The notes under the pieces were generated by a model. It did no database searches. It was not told the DNA's origin and saw nothing but the letters and a program-made list of their open reading frames with translations. Position numbers and translations under genes: made by a program. A stretch of DNA of 64,000 nucleotides from Halapricum desulfuricans (GTDB lineage Archaea; Halobacteriota; Halobacteria; Halobacteriales; Haloarculaceae), in contig NZ_CP064791.1 in NCBI RefSeq assembly GCF_017094465.1, forward strand, positions 620,001-684,000, given 5' to 3'. This document shows positions 44,055-53,474 of the stretch, in pieces (within the stretch, counting starts at the first letter, position 1; each line of letters begins with the position of its first letter).

Positions 44055-47000
44055 ATGTCACAGAAAACACATTCCGACGGCGTCACGGATCCGGCAGTCG
44101 ATCCCCGCGCCGATTACGATTACCAGAGTACAGCAGTCGACCAGGAACGTCTCGTCGCGGACCTCCGGGCGCGCGTCAACGGCGACGTCCGGTTTGACAC
44201 CTATAGCCGACAGCTGTTCGCGACGGACGCGAGCGCCTACGAGCAACTGCCGATCGGTGTCGTCTCGCCGACGTCGACGGGAGACGTCGTCACAGTGATG
44301 GAGTACTGTGCCGAGGAGGGGATTCCCGTGCTCCCGCGCGGCGGCGGGACGAGTCTCGCCGGCCAGGCGGTCAACGAGGCCGTCGTCCTGGATTTCAAAC
44401 ACTACATGGACGAGTTGCTCGAGATCGATCCCGATGCGGCGACGGCGCGTGCCCAGCCAGGTGTCACGATCGCCCATCTCGACCAGGCGCTCGAACCGCA
44501 CGACCTCAAGTTCGCCCCCGATCCTGCGTGGGGCGAAAAGAGCGTTCTCGGCGGTGCGATCGGCAACAACACGACCGGTGCACACTCGCTGAAGTACGGC
44601 AAGACCGACGCCTACATCGAGGAATGTGAGGTCGTGCTCGCCGACGGCACCAGGACGACGCTCGGCTGGGTCGACGTCGACTCGCTGTCTGACCGTGCGC
44701 GGGCGGCCGAAGAAGACGGCTCCCCGATCGAGGCCCGGCTGTACGCCGAGGTCGATCGGATCCTCACCGAGGACGCCGAGGAAATCGAGCAACGGTACCC
44801 CGACCTGAAGCGAAACGTCTCGGGGTACAATCTCGACATGCTGATAGAAAACGCTCGCGAGCGAGGCGAGGTCAACCTCGCACGGTTGCTGGCCGGCAGC
44901 GAGGGGACGCTCGCGATCGTCACCGAGGCGACCGTCTCGCTGGAACCGATTCCGAACGAGACGGCGGTTGTACTGTTGACCTACGACGGCGTGATCCCCG
45001 CAATGCGCGACGTCGCTCCGATTCTCGAACACGATCCGTCCGCCGTCGAGGTGATGGACGATGTCTTCCTGGACCTGGCGCGGGACACGTCCGAGTTCTC
45101 GGACCTCGTCGCGACGCTGCCCGAGGGAACCGACTCGACGCTGCTGGTCGAGTTCTACGCCGAGACCCCCGAGCAAGCCAGAGAGAAAGTCGCCGACCTG
45201 CTCGCCGACCGGCTTCCCGGCCACGACGGGGCGGCTGATCCGCCCGCTGACGTCAGCGACTCCGACGACGTCTACGCCAGCGACGCGCTGGAAGCCTACG
45301 ACGACGAGCGACAGGCGAAGTTCTGGAAGATGCGAAAGGCCGGGCTACCGATCCTGCTCTCGCGCACGACCGACGAGAAACACTGGCCGTTCGTCGAGGA
45401 CACGGCGGTCCCGCCCGAGAACCTGCCGGAGTACGTCACCGGCATGCGAGAGATCTTCGACGAGCACGACACCTTCGCCGCGTACTACGCCCACGCCGGC
45501 CCCGGCGTGTTGCACATTCGGCCCCTGCTGAACCTCAAGGCCGAGGACGGCGTCGAAACGATGCGGGAGATGGCCGATCAGATCACCGATCTGGTCATCG
45601 AACACGGCGGCTCGGTCTCCGGCGAGCACGGCGACGGCCGGGCCCGCACGAAGTGGAACCGGAAACTCTACGGCGAGGACCTCTGGGAGACGTTCCGGGA
45701 CCTCAAGTCGGCGTTCGATCCCGACTGGTTGCTCAATCCCGGGAGCGTCTGCGGGGACTTCGACCCCGGTGAGAACCTCCGGTACGACGCCTCCTCCACC
45801 TTCGATGCCGACTTCGAGCCCGTCCTGAACTGGGACAACGACAACGGGTTCCAGGGGATGGTCGAACTCTGTCACGGCTGTGGCGGGTGTACCGGCCACC
45901 AGGACACCACCGGCGGCGTGATGTGTCCGACGTATCGCGCGGCTGACGAGGAGATCACGAGTACGCGCGGACGGGCGAACATGCTCCGGTCGGCGATGAA
46001 CGGGAACCTGCCCGAGGATCCCTTCGACGACGAGTTCGTCCACGAGGTGATGGGTCTCTGTATCGGCTGCAAGGGCTGCAAGAACGACTGTCCCAGCGGC
46101 GTCGACATGGCCAAGCTCAAAGCCGAAGTGGTCCACGAGTATCATCAGCGCGAGGGGACGAGTCTACGTGACAACCTGTTCGCGAACGTCGAGACGGTCC
46201 TCTGGCTCGGGAGCACCTTCGCACCGCTCTCGAACTGGGCGATGCAGGTTCCCGGCAGCGGACTGGTGATGGAGAAGGTCCTGGGGATCGCCCAGGAGCG
46301 TGATCTCCCGTCGTTCCACCGGACGACGTTCAGAGACTGGATGGACGGACGCGGCGGAACGCGCGTGCCCGAGTCCGAGGCGACGCGAAAGGCACTGCTG
46401 ATAGCCGACCCGTACACGAACTACAGCCACCCGTACGTCGGGAAGGCCGCCGTCCGTGTTCTCGAAGCCGCCGGCGTCCACGTCACGGTGCCCGACGACA
46501 TCTCTGACAGCGGCCGACCGGCGTTCTCCAAGAGCATGCTCGATCACGCTCGGACAACTGCCGAGGAGAACGTCCGGGCACTGGAGCCGTACGTTGAGGA
46601 CGGCTGGGATATAGTCACGGTCGAGCCGTCCGACGCCGTGATGTACCAGTCAGATTACCTGGATCTGGTGCCGTCCGACGCGACTGCGCGCGTCGCGGCC
46701 AACGCGTACGGTGTCTCTGAGTATATCGATATCTACGAACTTGGTGAGCGAATCGACTTCGACGCGCCAGCGGAGTCGCTGGCCTATCACGGCCACTGCC
46801 AGCAGAAGGCGACGAAAAAAGACAACCACGCGGCGGCAGTTCTGCGACAGGCCGGCTACGAGGTCGATGCCGTCGACTCGGCGTGCTGTGGCATGGCTGG
46901 CTCGTTCGGGTACGAAGCCGAACACGTCTCGATGAGCAAGGCGATCGGATCGATACTGTTCGACCAGCTCGACGACTCGCCGGCCAACCAGCCCGTCGCC

Positions 47001-47084
47001 CCCGGTGCGTCGTGTCGCTCCCAGCTCGAAGATTACGATGGTGAGCCGCCCCACCCGATCGAAAAGCTCGCCGACGCCCTCTAG
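44055..47084 (+). CDS. dld: D-lactate dehydrogenase, FAD and Fe-S fusion
   Basis: 1009 residues. Residues about 45-290 form the FAD-binding PCMH fold (LPRGGGTSLAGQAVN, GNNTTGAHSLKYGKT), followed by the FAD-oxidase C-terminal domain (GSVSGEHGDGRARTKWN). From residue 606 come two ferredoxin-type Cys sets (CHGCGGC and, near 669, CIGCKGCKNDCP). The last third carries CCG-type motifs (HGHCQQKA and SACCGMAGSFGYE). It is thus a GlcD-GlcF-like single chain that oxidises D-lactate or glycolate and hands electrons to a quinone or other carrier. The neighbour lctP supports lactate. Confidence 0.92.
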   Translation: MSQKTHSDGVTDPAVDPRADYDYQSTAVDQERLVADLRARVNGDVRFDTYSRQLFATDASAYEQLPIGVVSPTSTGDVVTVMEYCAEEGIPVLPRGGGTSLAGQAVNEAVVLDFKHYMDELLEIDPDAATARAQPGVTIAHLDQALEPHDLKFAPDPAWGEKSVLGGAIGNNTTGAHSLKYGKTDAYIEECEVVLADGTRTTLGWVDVDSLSDRARAAEEDGSPIEARLYAEVDRILTEDAEEIEQRYPDLKRNVSGYNLDMLIENARERGEVNLARLLAGSEGTLAIVTEATVSLEPIPNETAVVLLTYDGVIPAMRDVAPILEHDPSAVEVMDDVFLDLARDTSEFSDLVATLPEGTDSTLLVEFYAETPEQAREKVADLLADRLPGHDGAADPPADVSDSDDVYASDALEAYDDERQAKFWKMRKAGLPILLSRTTDEKHWPFVEDTAVPPENLPEYVTGMREIFDEHDTFAAYYAHAGPGVLHIRPLLNLKAEDGVETMREMADQITDLVIEHGGSVSGEHGDGRARTKWNRKLYGEDLWETFRDLKSAFDPDWLLNPGSVCGDFDPGENLRYDASSTFDADFEPVLNWDNDNGFQGMVELCHGCGGCTGHQDTTGGVMCPTYRAADEEITSTRGRANMLRSAMNGNLPEDPFDDEFVHEVMGLCIGCKGCKNDCPSGVDMAKLKAEVVHEYHQREGTSLRDNLFANVETVLWLGSTFAPLSNWAMQVPGSGLVMEKVLGIAQERDLPSFHRTTFRDWMDGRGGTRVPESEATRKALLIADPYTNYSHPYVGKAAVRVLEAAGVHVTVPDDISDSGRPAFSKSMLDHARTTAEENVRALEPYVEDGWDIVTVEPSDAVMYQSDYLDLVPSDATARVAANAYGVSEYIDIYELGERIDFDAPAESLAYHGHCQQKATKKDNHAAAVLRQAGYEVDAVDSACCGMAGSFGYEAEHVSMSKAIGSILFDQLDDSPANQPVAPGASCRSQLEDYDGEPPHPIEKLADAL

Positions 47085-47099
47085 AGCGGGGCTTTGATG

Positions 47100-47775
47100 A
47101 TCGACAAAAAAGCGCTGCTTTCCGAGAAAGTGCCAGATATGGCCGCGTTCTTCGGGCGGGTCGATACAGGGTAGCTCCGCCAGCGCCGGCTGCAGTGCAT
47201 TCCACCATCCCTCAGCAGTCTCAAACTCGGCCGGATGGTCCGGATAGACGTCGGTGAGAAAGTCAGATTTCTTCGCTGCCGGGTGTTTGCGGAGATACTC
47301 GTATGCGGCGACGAGCGCCTGCTGGCACGCCTCGAGTGTTGTGCCCGCCCCGGGCAGATCGACCTGTGTCACCAGTTCTTTGACCCGTGATTCCACGGGC
47401 TTGTGGTCTGGTGTGGTTTCAATCGGAATCCACCAGACGCGGCCTCTGGAGCCCACTTTCGCGTCCGGAGTATGTCCCGATCAACGAGTTCGTTGAGTTT
47501 GTTGTGCGTGGTCCGGCGAGAACAGTCAACGAAGTTAGTGTTTGAGAACGGTGGAATATCCGGCCCTATCGGTGTCGACAGAACGTGGCACTGAGTGACG
47601 GCGCGTATTCACAGCCTGAAGGCCGTGGTATTGCGCCTGCTCCGCCTATAATGTCGTCCGCGGTCAGTGGACGGGCCCGGTCATCCCGCCGCTCGAACAC
47701 ATCGAGAACCTCGCTGAGCGGGATCCGCCCGCTGTCTGTCGCAAGCTGCTCACGCTCGGGACCATACACAAACAT
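47100..47775 (-). pseudogene. Broken winged-helix regulator gene
   Basis: Minus-strand pieces join to one haloarchaeal winged-helix protein. The N-terminal piece from 47775 reads MFVYGPEREQLATDSGRIPL and on to RPLTADDI (about 47650). After some 120 bases of unrelated sequence the helix-turn-helix continues as CSRRTTHNKLNELVDRDIL (about 47528-47465). A further frame shift near 47456 leads to GSRGRVWWIPIE and a C-terminal domain ending near WHFLGK. At least one insertion and one frame shift separate the pieces, so the gene is inactive. Its end meets the dld stop. Confidence 0.72.
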
Positions 47776-47825
47776 CCCCTAAGAAGGCCCAAAAGCGCTT
47801 CTCTGCCCGAATAATAAGATGGTTA

Positions 47826-48230
47826 TCACTTCCTGTCGCCGCTCTCGAACAGTCCACAGTCGGCAACCGGATCTGTCGCGAACGTCTCGACGGCGTTCCG
47901 ACAGTCAGTGTACGCCTGATCGACCTGCGCCTCCATCCGCTCGGCGACGACGGCCGGATCGGCGGCCTCGTAGACCGATCGTTGACAGGTGCTATCTCTG
48001 ATGATCTTCGATTCGACCAGCCGGTGTGCCTCCAGTGTATCGACGATGCGGTAGGCTGTCGTCAGTGCACAGTCGAGCTCGTCCGCGAGCTCCTGGACGC
48101 TCATCGGCTCGTCGCTCTCACAGAGGGCGGCGTAGGCAGTCCGCTCGGAACCGTTGAGCCCGAACACGATTGCCAGCGCCTGATCCGGGTCTGGCTCGGC
48201 GGCGGCCACCTCCTGAAAGGACTGCGGCAT
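47826..48230 (-). CDS. TrmB/MarR-like winged-helix regulator
   Basis: 134 residues from the ATG at 48230 (a GTG nine bases upstream is possible). The winged helix spans about residues 25-90: FGLNGSERTAYAALCESDEP, SVQELADELDCALTTAYRIV and the wing RSVYEAADP. A C-terminal helix pair follows with two Cys. A divergent ArsR gene starts 106 bases away, and the two may share control. Confidence 0.78.
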   Translation of the reverse strand: MPQSFQEVAAAEPDPDQALAIVFGLNGSERTAYAALCESDEPMSVQELADELDCALTTAYRIVDTLEAHRLVESKIIRDSTCQRSVYEAADPAVVAERMEAQVDQAYTDCRNAVETFATDPVADCGLFESGDRK

Positions 48231-48335
48231 TGTCTGCACTTGCTCGGTGTCGACTTTGTATCTGTCTATCCGGATATCCGAATCAATCTCCGAGTAGCAA
48301 CACGTATTGGTCCCTCGGCGATAGTACAGCCAACC

Positions 48336-48671
48336 ATGGCCGATCTCCGTGACGATTTGGTCTACGAGCGCCAGGCTGATCTCTGCCAGGTGTTCTCGAA
48401 TCCGAAACGCCTCAAGCTCCTCGAACTGCTCCAGAGTGGCGACGAGTATAGCGTCTCACAGCTCCAGGGCGCGACGGATCTGCCGCAGTCGACGGTCTCG
48501 CGTCATCTGCAGCTCATGCGCGATCGTGGCGTCGTCCACAAGCGCGACGACGGCGTACACAGTTACTACGCGCTCGCTGACGACCGGATCGCGACGAGTA
48601 TGGGTCTCATGCGCGAAATCCTGGCCGATCAACTCGAACGCGAGCCCGGCGCTCCGTCAGTCCAGCCGTAG
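48336..48671 (+). CDS. ArsR-type winged-helix regulator
   Basis: 111 residues from the ATG at 48336. Canonical ArsR fold: ADLCQVFSNPKRLKLLELLQ, SVSQLQGATDLPQSTVSRHL and the wing RDDGVHSYYALAD. No metal-binding Cys pair in the recognition region. It lies 101 bases upstream of the KaiC-like ATPase gene and in the same direction. Confidence 0.86.
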   Translation: MADLRDDLVYERQADLCQVFSNPKRLKLLELLQSGDEYSVSQLQGATDLPQSTVSRHLQLMRDRGVVHKRDDGVHSYYALADDRIATSMGLMREILADQLEREPGAPSVQP

Positions 48672-48772
48672 CGGCCTCGTTCGTCGAGAACCCTGACTGT
48701 TCCTGTGATCGCCACAAGGCCGTGGAATCGCGCGACAGGTTCAAGCGCACGACTCCGGTACAGTGCGTGCAA

Positions 48773-49525
48773 ATGGCTGAGACGTTTGCCCTCGATCAAG
48801 AGTGGTTACGTGACGTATTGCCGGATGGACTCCCGATCGGTGAAACGACCGTCGTGTCCGGGCCCGGCGGTTCGGGCAAGCCACTTGTCGGATTCGCTGT
48901 TGTCAAGTCCTGGCTCGAATCCGGCGGTAGCGTGGTCTTCCTGCTGACAAATTCCGGCCGAGAGTTCGTCGCCGAGACGATGGCCGAGCTGTACAACTTC
49001 GATGTCGATGCGTACCCGGACCGGCTCCGATTCGTGAATTTCGATCCAGAGGTGGAGGCCAGCGTCGGCGGGATGGACGCCGACAGCCGGCCGATCACGG
49101 CGAACCTGCTCGAACCCGCTGTCTGGGAGCGAGCACTTTCGACAGCGATCGACAGCGTCGCCGACGACCGCGTGCTCGTGTTCGGAAGCGCGCTGAACCT
49201 GTTTTTGTTCTCGCCGACCTATGCCGACGACAGCATCGAAGCGTTCGTCGAGACCGTCGAACGCGACGACGACCACACGTACCTGTTTACCGTCAGTACG
49301 TCCGCGTTCGAAGCGGAGATCGCTCGCGTCGAGGACGCCTCGGATACGGTACTGATGACGGAGATGCCAGACGATCAGCTGTACTTGCGCGGCGAACGAT
49401 CCGATTCGGTCACGGTCTCGACTGACGACGTTCCGGTCCCGTTCACCCCGGAGCAACTCGCGACGATCAAATCCGTCTCCGAACAGACTCGGACGAGCCT
49501 CATCCCGACGCTGAAAGAGCTATAG
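48773..49525 (+). CDS. RecA/KaiC-like ATPase (HTR-like protein)
   Basis: 250 residues from the ATG at 48773. The P-loop region reads VSGPGGSGKPLVGFAV (residues about 29-44): the residue after the Lys is Pro, where Walker A normally has Ser or Thr. A Walker B-like strand is VLVFGSALNLFLF, again without the usual acidic end. The fold otherwise looks like single-domain KaiC/GvpD-type proteins of haloarchaea, often next to an ArsR gene as here. ATP hydrolysis is doubtful; a signalling role is a guess. Confidence 0.72.
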   Translation: MAETFALDQEWLRDVLPDGLPIGETTVVSGPGGSGKPLVGFAVVKSWLESGGSVVFLLTNSGREFVAETMAELYNFDVDAYPDRLRFVNFDPEVEASVGGMDADSRPITANLLEPAVWERALSTAIDSVADDRVLVFGSALNLFLFSPTYADDSIEAFVETVERDDDHTYLFTVSTSAFEAEIARVEDASDTVLMTEMPDDQLYLRGERSDSVTVSTDDVPVPFTPEQLATIKSVSEQTRTSLIPTLKEL

Positions 49526-49575
49526 GGGTCCCGCGACCGTCACTGTGAAAGGTCCCGCCCTCGTTTCGATCAGCG

Positions 49576-50397
49576 ATGGAAGTCACGCTGCTGGGGACCG
49601 GTGACACGACGGGGACACCGACCGTCGGCTGTGACTGCGACACCTGCGAGCGTGCCCGTTCGATGGGTGTCGAGCGCACCCGCTTCTCGGTGCACGTCGA
49701 GTCGGCGTCCGGAGGGACGCTGTTGATCGATTTCAGCCCCGATTTCCGGTATCAATTCCTGCGCGAGGACTGTGATCCGCCGGACGCTGCGGTCGTCACG
49801 CACATTCATTTCGATCACCTCGACGGACTGGGGAACGTCTACCGGCTCGTCGACGAGTTACCGGTGTACGCGACCGACGAGACCGATCCGACGACCGGCG
49901 AGAGCGTCGCTCAGACCGTTCGGGGGCGCTACGACTATCTCGATGCGGTGTCCGTCGAACCGACAGCGCCCTTCGAGACGGTCGAGACGGCTGGCCTGGA
50001 ACTGACGCTCGTCCCCGTCGATCACCCGCCGCTTCTGTGTTACGGCCTGCTCGTCGAGGATTCCGAGACTGGCAGCCGACTCGCGCTCTCGGGCGATACC
50101 AGCTACGCGATTCCCGACCGATCGCTTGACGTCCTTTCGGGGGCGGATCTCCTGCTGGCTGACGGCATCGTCCCCGCGGAAAACTGCGAGTATCACCCGA
50201 TGGGCGGTCGCCACCACGACGACGCGGGCGTCCCCCGGACCTTCGGCGACAAGCACATGACCATCGAAGGGGCCCGCCAGCTCGGTGACCGACTCGACGC
50301 GACCGAGACGCGGCTCGTCCACCTCTCGCATTACATTCCTGCCGACCGAGCGTTCGCCGAGGATATGGCCGTCGACGGGGCGCGCTTCGAGTTGTGA
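49576..50397 (+). CDS. PhnP-like MBL-fold hydrolase
   Basis: 273 residues. The N-terminal Cys motif GCDCDTCERAR and the metal motif THIHFDHLDGLG (HxHxDH) are those of the PhnP/lipoate-associated MBL group. Further ligands: Asp in LALSGDTSY and His in LVHLSHYIP. PhnP cleaves cyclic ribose phosphates; no C-P lyase genes are present, so the substrate here may be another cyclic phosphodiester. Confidence 0.85.
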   Translation: MEVTLLGTGDTTGTPTVGCDCDTCERARSMGVERTRFSVHVESASGGTLLIDFSPDFRYQFLREDCDPPDAAVVTHIHFDHLDGLGNVYRLVDELPVYATDETDPTTGESVAQTVRGRYDYLDAVSVEPTAPFETVETAGLELTLVPVDHPPLLCYGLLVEDSETGSRLALSGDTSYAIPDRSLDVLSGADLLLADGIVPAENCEYHPMGGRHHDDAGVPRTFGDKHMTIEGARQLGDRLDATETRLVHLSHYIPADRAFAEDMAVDGARFEL

Positions 50398-50436
50398 TCG
50401 TGGGACGGTCGTCGGGATTTGGATGGACGGGCCGGC

Positions 50437-51405
50437 CTACCCGAACCGGTCCAGCCCCGCCTGTCGCCGCTGGTGTCCCTTCGGGTCGCGCACCCAGGCG
50501 CTGTGTTCCGCCCGCTCGGTCATGCGGTCGAACGCGGGCGGCTCAGCGGAGCCGTGTCCCGGACACTCCGGGCCGCACTCGGCGGCCGGTTCCACGATCC
50601 GATCGTGATAGGTACAGTACGGCACGGTCGCGTCCCGCGAGTCGTCGTCGGGATCGCAGTTCGCACACGCCGGCAGTTCCGCTGGCCGCCAGCCTTTGCC
50701 GTAGGCCCGCTCGGCCAGCCGCCGCCGAGCCCGTCGTTTCGCCTCCGGATCGACCGTCCGGATCTCCGTCCGCCCGGGGCGTTCCGCGATGATATCGATC
50801 CCGCCCGCCGAGGGATCGAGCGGTGTCGGTTCCCTGATCACCTCACGCTCGTTGCGCTCGGGATCGAACCGCCAGATCCCCACCGGATCGGGGATCCGGT
50901 TGCGGTGCGCGCCAGTCACGTAGGAGGCTGTCGCCAGGATCACCTCGTCAAACAGCCCCAGCGCCACGTCCTGTCGGAGCTGGCGTTGTAGCTCGCCCGG
51001 CCGATCCAGGTCGGGCTTGTTCTCGATGCCGACCAGCCGGTCGAACCACGCACCGGGATAGCGTGCGGTCTGTCGCACTCGCAGGGTGCCGCCCCGCCGT
51101 TCGCGCTCGAAGAATCCGATTTCGACGCCGCGATCGATCCGCGATCGCGCCCGTTCCGGCCGCAGATCCGGGAAGACGCGCCGCCAGTCACGCGCCTGGC
51201 CGACGCCGACGTCCGCCTCGATGAGTCGATCCGGGATCGTCCGATCGGTGATGGTCGTCCGCTGGTCGAACCCCGGCCCGGGTTCGAGCACGACCGTGTC
51301 GATGATGCGGCGCCCGTGGATGCTCGCACCGAGCTGGCGGCTAACCACCCGCTCGTCGGATTCAAGCGCCGCACACAGCGCCAGTTCGAACCCGTACTCG
51401 CGCAC
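50437..51405 (-). CDS. DUF5787-type haloarchaeal protein
   Basis: 322 residues from a GTG at 51405, where the conserved REYGFELALCAALE begins. The middle part has RQTARYPGAWFDRLVGIENK and DEVILATASYVTG, reminiscent of a nuclease-like core (E/D-x-K pattern in IENKPD). A C-terminal Cys/His cluster (CANCDPDDD, CTYHD, CGPECPGH) should bind zinc. Function unknown. Confidence 0.75.
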   Translation of the reverse strand: MREYGFELALCAALESDERVVSRQLGASIHGRRIIDTVVLEPGPGFDQRTTITDRTIPDRLIEADVGVGQARDWRRVFPDLRPERARSRIDRGVEIGFFERERRGGTLRVRQTARYPGAWFDRLVGIENKPDLDRPGELQRQLRQDVALGLFDEVILATASYVTGAHRNRIPDPVGIWRFDPERNEREVIREPTPLDPSAGGIDIIAERPGRTEIRTVDPEAKRRARRRLAERAYGKGWRPAELPACANCDPDDDSRDATVPYCTYHDRIVEPAAECGPECPGHGSAEPPAFDRMTERAEHSAWVRDPKGHQRRQAGLDRFG

Positions 51406-51446
51406 GCCTGGACGTTGCCCGCCACGCGCAAAAGCGTCTCGCCGTG

Positions 51447-51482
51447 TATACCGGGTTCTGTAACCCCGTATATATGGGGGTT
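51447..51482. promoter_or_regulatory. Overlapping dyads in the DUF5787/etfB divergent region
   Basis: TATACCGGGTT (51447-51457) pairs with AACCCCGTATA (51462-51472) with one mismatch, and AACCCC (51462-51467) pairs with GGGGTT (51477-51482) around GTATATATG. The two alternative dyads share the middle strand. Confidence 0.5.
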
Positions 51483-51641
51483 GGTGACATGGCCATCGGG
51501 AACGAGATCTTTGTCGAAATACGGCTTGCAAGAGTCAACATCGGCCTGAAATGTCTTTTCGGGCGCGGTTCCCACGCGCTGAGAATGTGGCGGTCGTTTA
51601 CTAACATAACGCTCTGAGTAGCGAACGAAGAGCTACCCCAC

Positions 51642-51658
51642 ACCCGATATATGGGGGT
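51642..51658. promoter_or_regulatory. Second copy of the CCC-TATAT-GGG dyad before etfB
   Basis: ACCCGATATATGGGGGT resembles the dyad at 51462-51482 (CCCC, TATAT core, GGGG). It ends 7 bases before the etfB start codon, too close to serve as the TATA box of a leaderless transcript, so an operator is more likely. Confidence 0.5.
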
Positions 51659-51664
51659 CATACA

Positions 51665-52444
51665 ATGACAGATGGATGGAACATAGTCGTCTGCGTCAAG
51701 CAGGTACCCGATGCGGACGACGTTTCTATAGACCCGGAGACGGGACGGTTGAATCGCTCCGACGCCGAGGCCGTGATGAACGCGCCGGACTACAACGCGG
51801 TCGAAGCGGCGCTGGAACTGCGCGACGAGGTCGGCGGAACGGTGACGGCCCTCTCGATGGGGCCGCCGAACGCCGACGCGGTGTTGCGTGTGGCCGTCGG
51901 GATGGGTGCCGACGACGGCGTCCTCCTGTCCGATCCGGCCTTCGGTGGCAGTGACACCTGGCCGACGAGCCTGGCACTGGCCCGCGGGGCCGAGGAACTG
52001 GATGCTGACGTGGTCCTCGGCGGCGAGGAGACGACGGACTCCTCGACTGGCCAGGTCCCGCCGGGGATCGCCGCCCACAACGGCTGGGCACAGCTCACAT
52101 ACGTCGAGGAGCTCGAACCCCGGCCCGACGGGGACAAACTCGTCGCGAAGCGTGACGTGGAAGGCGGCTACGAGAAAGTCGCCGCCGAACTGCCGGTCGT
52201 CGTCGCGATGGGCTTCGGCGAGAACGATCCCCGTCCTGCGGGGCTACACCGCAAGATCTTCGCCGAGGCCGACTTCGAGCCCGAGACCTGGACGGCCGAG
52301 GATCTCGGCGTCGAGGACGAGGTCGGACTCTCCGTCTCGCCGACGCAGGTCGGCGGCATGGACACCGCGGATCCGGTCCCGCGCGAACAGGAGGTCGTCG
52401 ACGAGACCGACGAACTCGCCGAGCAGATAGCGGAGGTGCTCTGA
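51665..52444 (+). CDS. fixA: Electron transfer flavoprotein beta subunit (FixA)
   Basis: 259 residues. EtfB features: VVCVKQVPDADDVSIDPETG at the N-terminus, MNAPDYNAVEAALELRDE and LGGEETTDSSTGQVPPGIAA. In FixAB-type proteins this subunit carries the bifurcating FAD or AMP site. First gene of a four-gene fixABCX operon; the next start follows after one base. Confidence 0.95.
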   Translation: MTDGWNIVVCVKQVPDADDVSIDPETGRLNRSDAEAVMNAPDYNAVEAALELRDEVGGTVTALSMGPPNADAVLRVAVGMGADDGVLLSDPAFGGSDTWPTSLALARGAEELDADVVLGGEETTDSSTGQVPPGIAAHNGWAQLTYVEELEPRPDGDKLVAKRDVEGGYEKVAAELPVVVAMGFGENDPRPAGLHRKIFAEADFEPETWTAEDLGVEDEVGLSVSPTQVGGMDTADPVPREQEVVDETDELAEQIAEVL

Positions 52445-52445
52445 G

Positions 52446-53474
52446 ATGGCAGCCACGAGCGACACCAGTGCCGATATCGAGGCACACGACGACGTCTGGG
52501 TGTTCGTCGAACAGCACGACGGCGAGATCGCGAACGTCGCCTGGGAACTGCTGAGCAAGGGTCGAGATCTGGCCGACGAGCGCGGCGAGGACCTCGTCGC
52601 CCTGGTGATGGGTGCGGATCTCGACGAGACGGACATCCCCGAGCAGTGTATCGCCCGCGGGGCCGACACAGTGCTGATCGCCGACGATCCGGTGTTCGAG
52701 CCCTATCGGTCGGACCCCTACGGCGAGCAGTTCCGCCACCTCGTCGAGACGCGCAAGCCCGCCGTCGCGCTGATCGGCGGGACCCACACCGGTCGGGACT
52801 TCGCCGGCCGCGTGGCGGTGCCGACACACGCAGGCCTGACCGCCGACTGCACCGAACTGGAGATGGAAGACGGTCGCTACGAGATGCGCCGGCCGGCCTT
52901 CGGCGGGGACGCGCTGGCGACGATCATCTGTCCCGAGCACCGACCGCAGATGTCGACCGTCCGACCCGGGGTGTTCCCGGCTGCGGAACCCGAGGAGGGC
53001 CGCGAGGGCGAGGTCGAGACCGTCGAGGTCGTCGTCGACGAGGACGAGACGATGACCGAGGTACTCGAGCGCGAGGTCGGCGACGTCGCCGACATCACCG
53101 ACGCCGATATCGTCGTCGCCGGCGGGATGGGCGCCGAGGGCGACTTCGAGCCGCTGTGGGAGCTGGCTGACCTCCTCGGCGGTGAGGTCGCAGCGACCCG
53201 TGACGCCGTCGAAGAGGGCTGGATCGAACCGGCCCGACAGGTCGGCCAGACCGGCAAGACCGTCCGACCGAAGCTGTACGTCGCGGCCGGGATCTCGGGT
53301 GCGATCCAGCATCTCGAAGGGATGGACGATAGCGAGACGGTGATCGCGATCAACACCGATCCCAACGCACCGATCTTCGACAACGCTGACTACGGTATCG
53401 TCGGTGACCTCCACGAGGTCATTCCCGAATTGATCGAGTACTTCGAGGAGAACGAGGAGGCGATTCCGGCATGA
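52446..53474 (+). CDS. fixB: Electron transfer flavoprotein alpha subunit (FixB)
   Basis: 342 residues. The FAD-binding C-terminal block is TRDAVEEGWIEPARQVGQTG and, later, GISGAIQHLEGMDDSETVIA with INTDPNAPIFDNADYG. The N-terminal part (VWVFVEQHDGEIANVAWELL) is standard. It overlaps fixC by four bases. Confidence 0.95.
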   Translation: MAATSDTSADIEAHDDVWVFVEQHDGEIANVAWELLSKGRDLADERGEDLVALVMGADLDETDIPEQCIARGADTVLIADDPVFEPYRSDPYGEQFRHLVETRKPAVALIGGTHTGRDFAGRVAVPTHAGLTADCTELEMEDGRYEMRRPAFGGDALATIICPEHRPQMSTVRPGVFPAAEPEEGREGEVETVEVVVDEDETMTEVLEREVGDVADITDADIVVAGGMGAEGDFEPLWELADLLGGEVAATRDAVEEGWIEPARQVGQTGKTVRPKLYVAAGISGAIQHLEGMDDSETVIAINTDPNAPIFDNADYGIVGDLHEVIPELIEYFEENEEAIPA

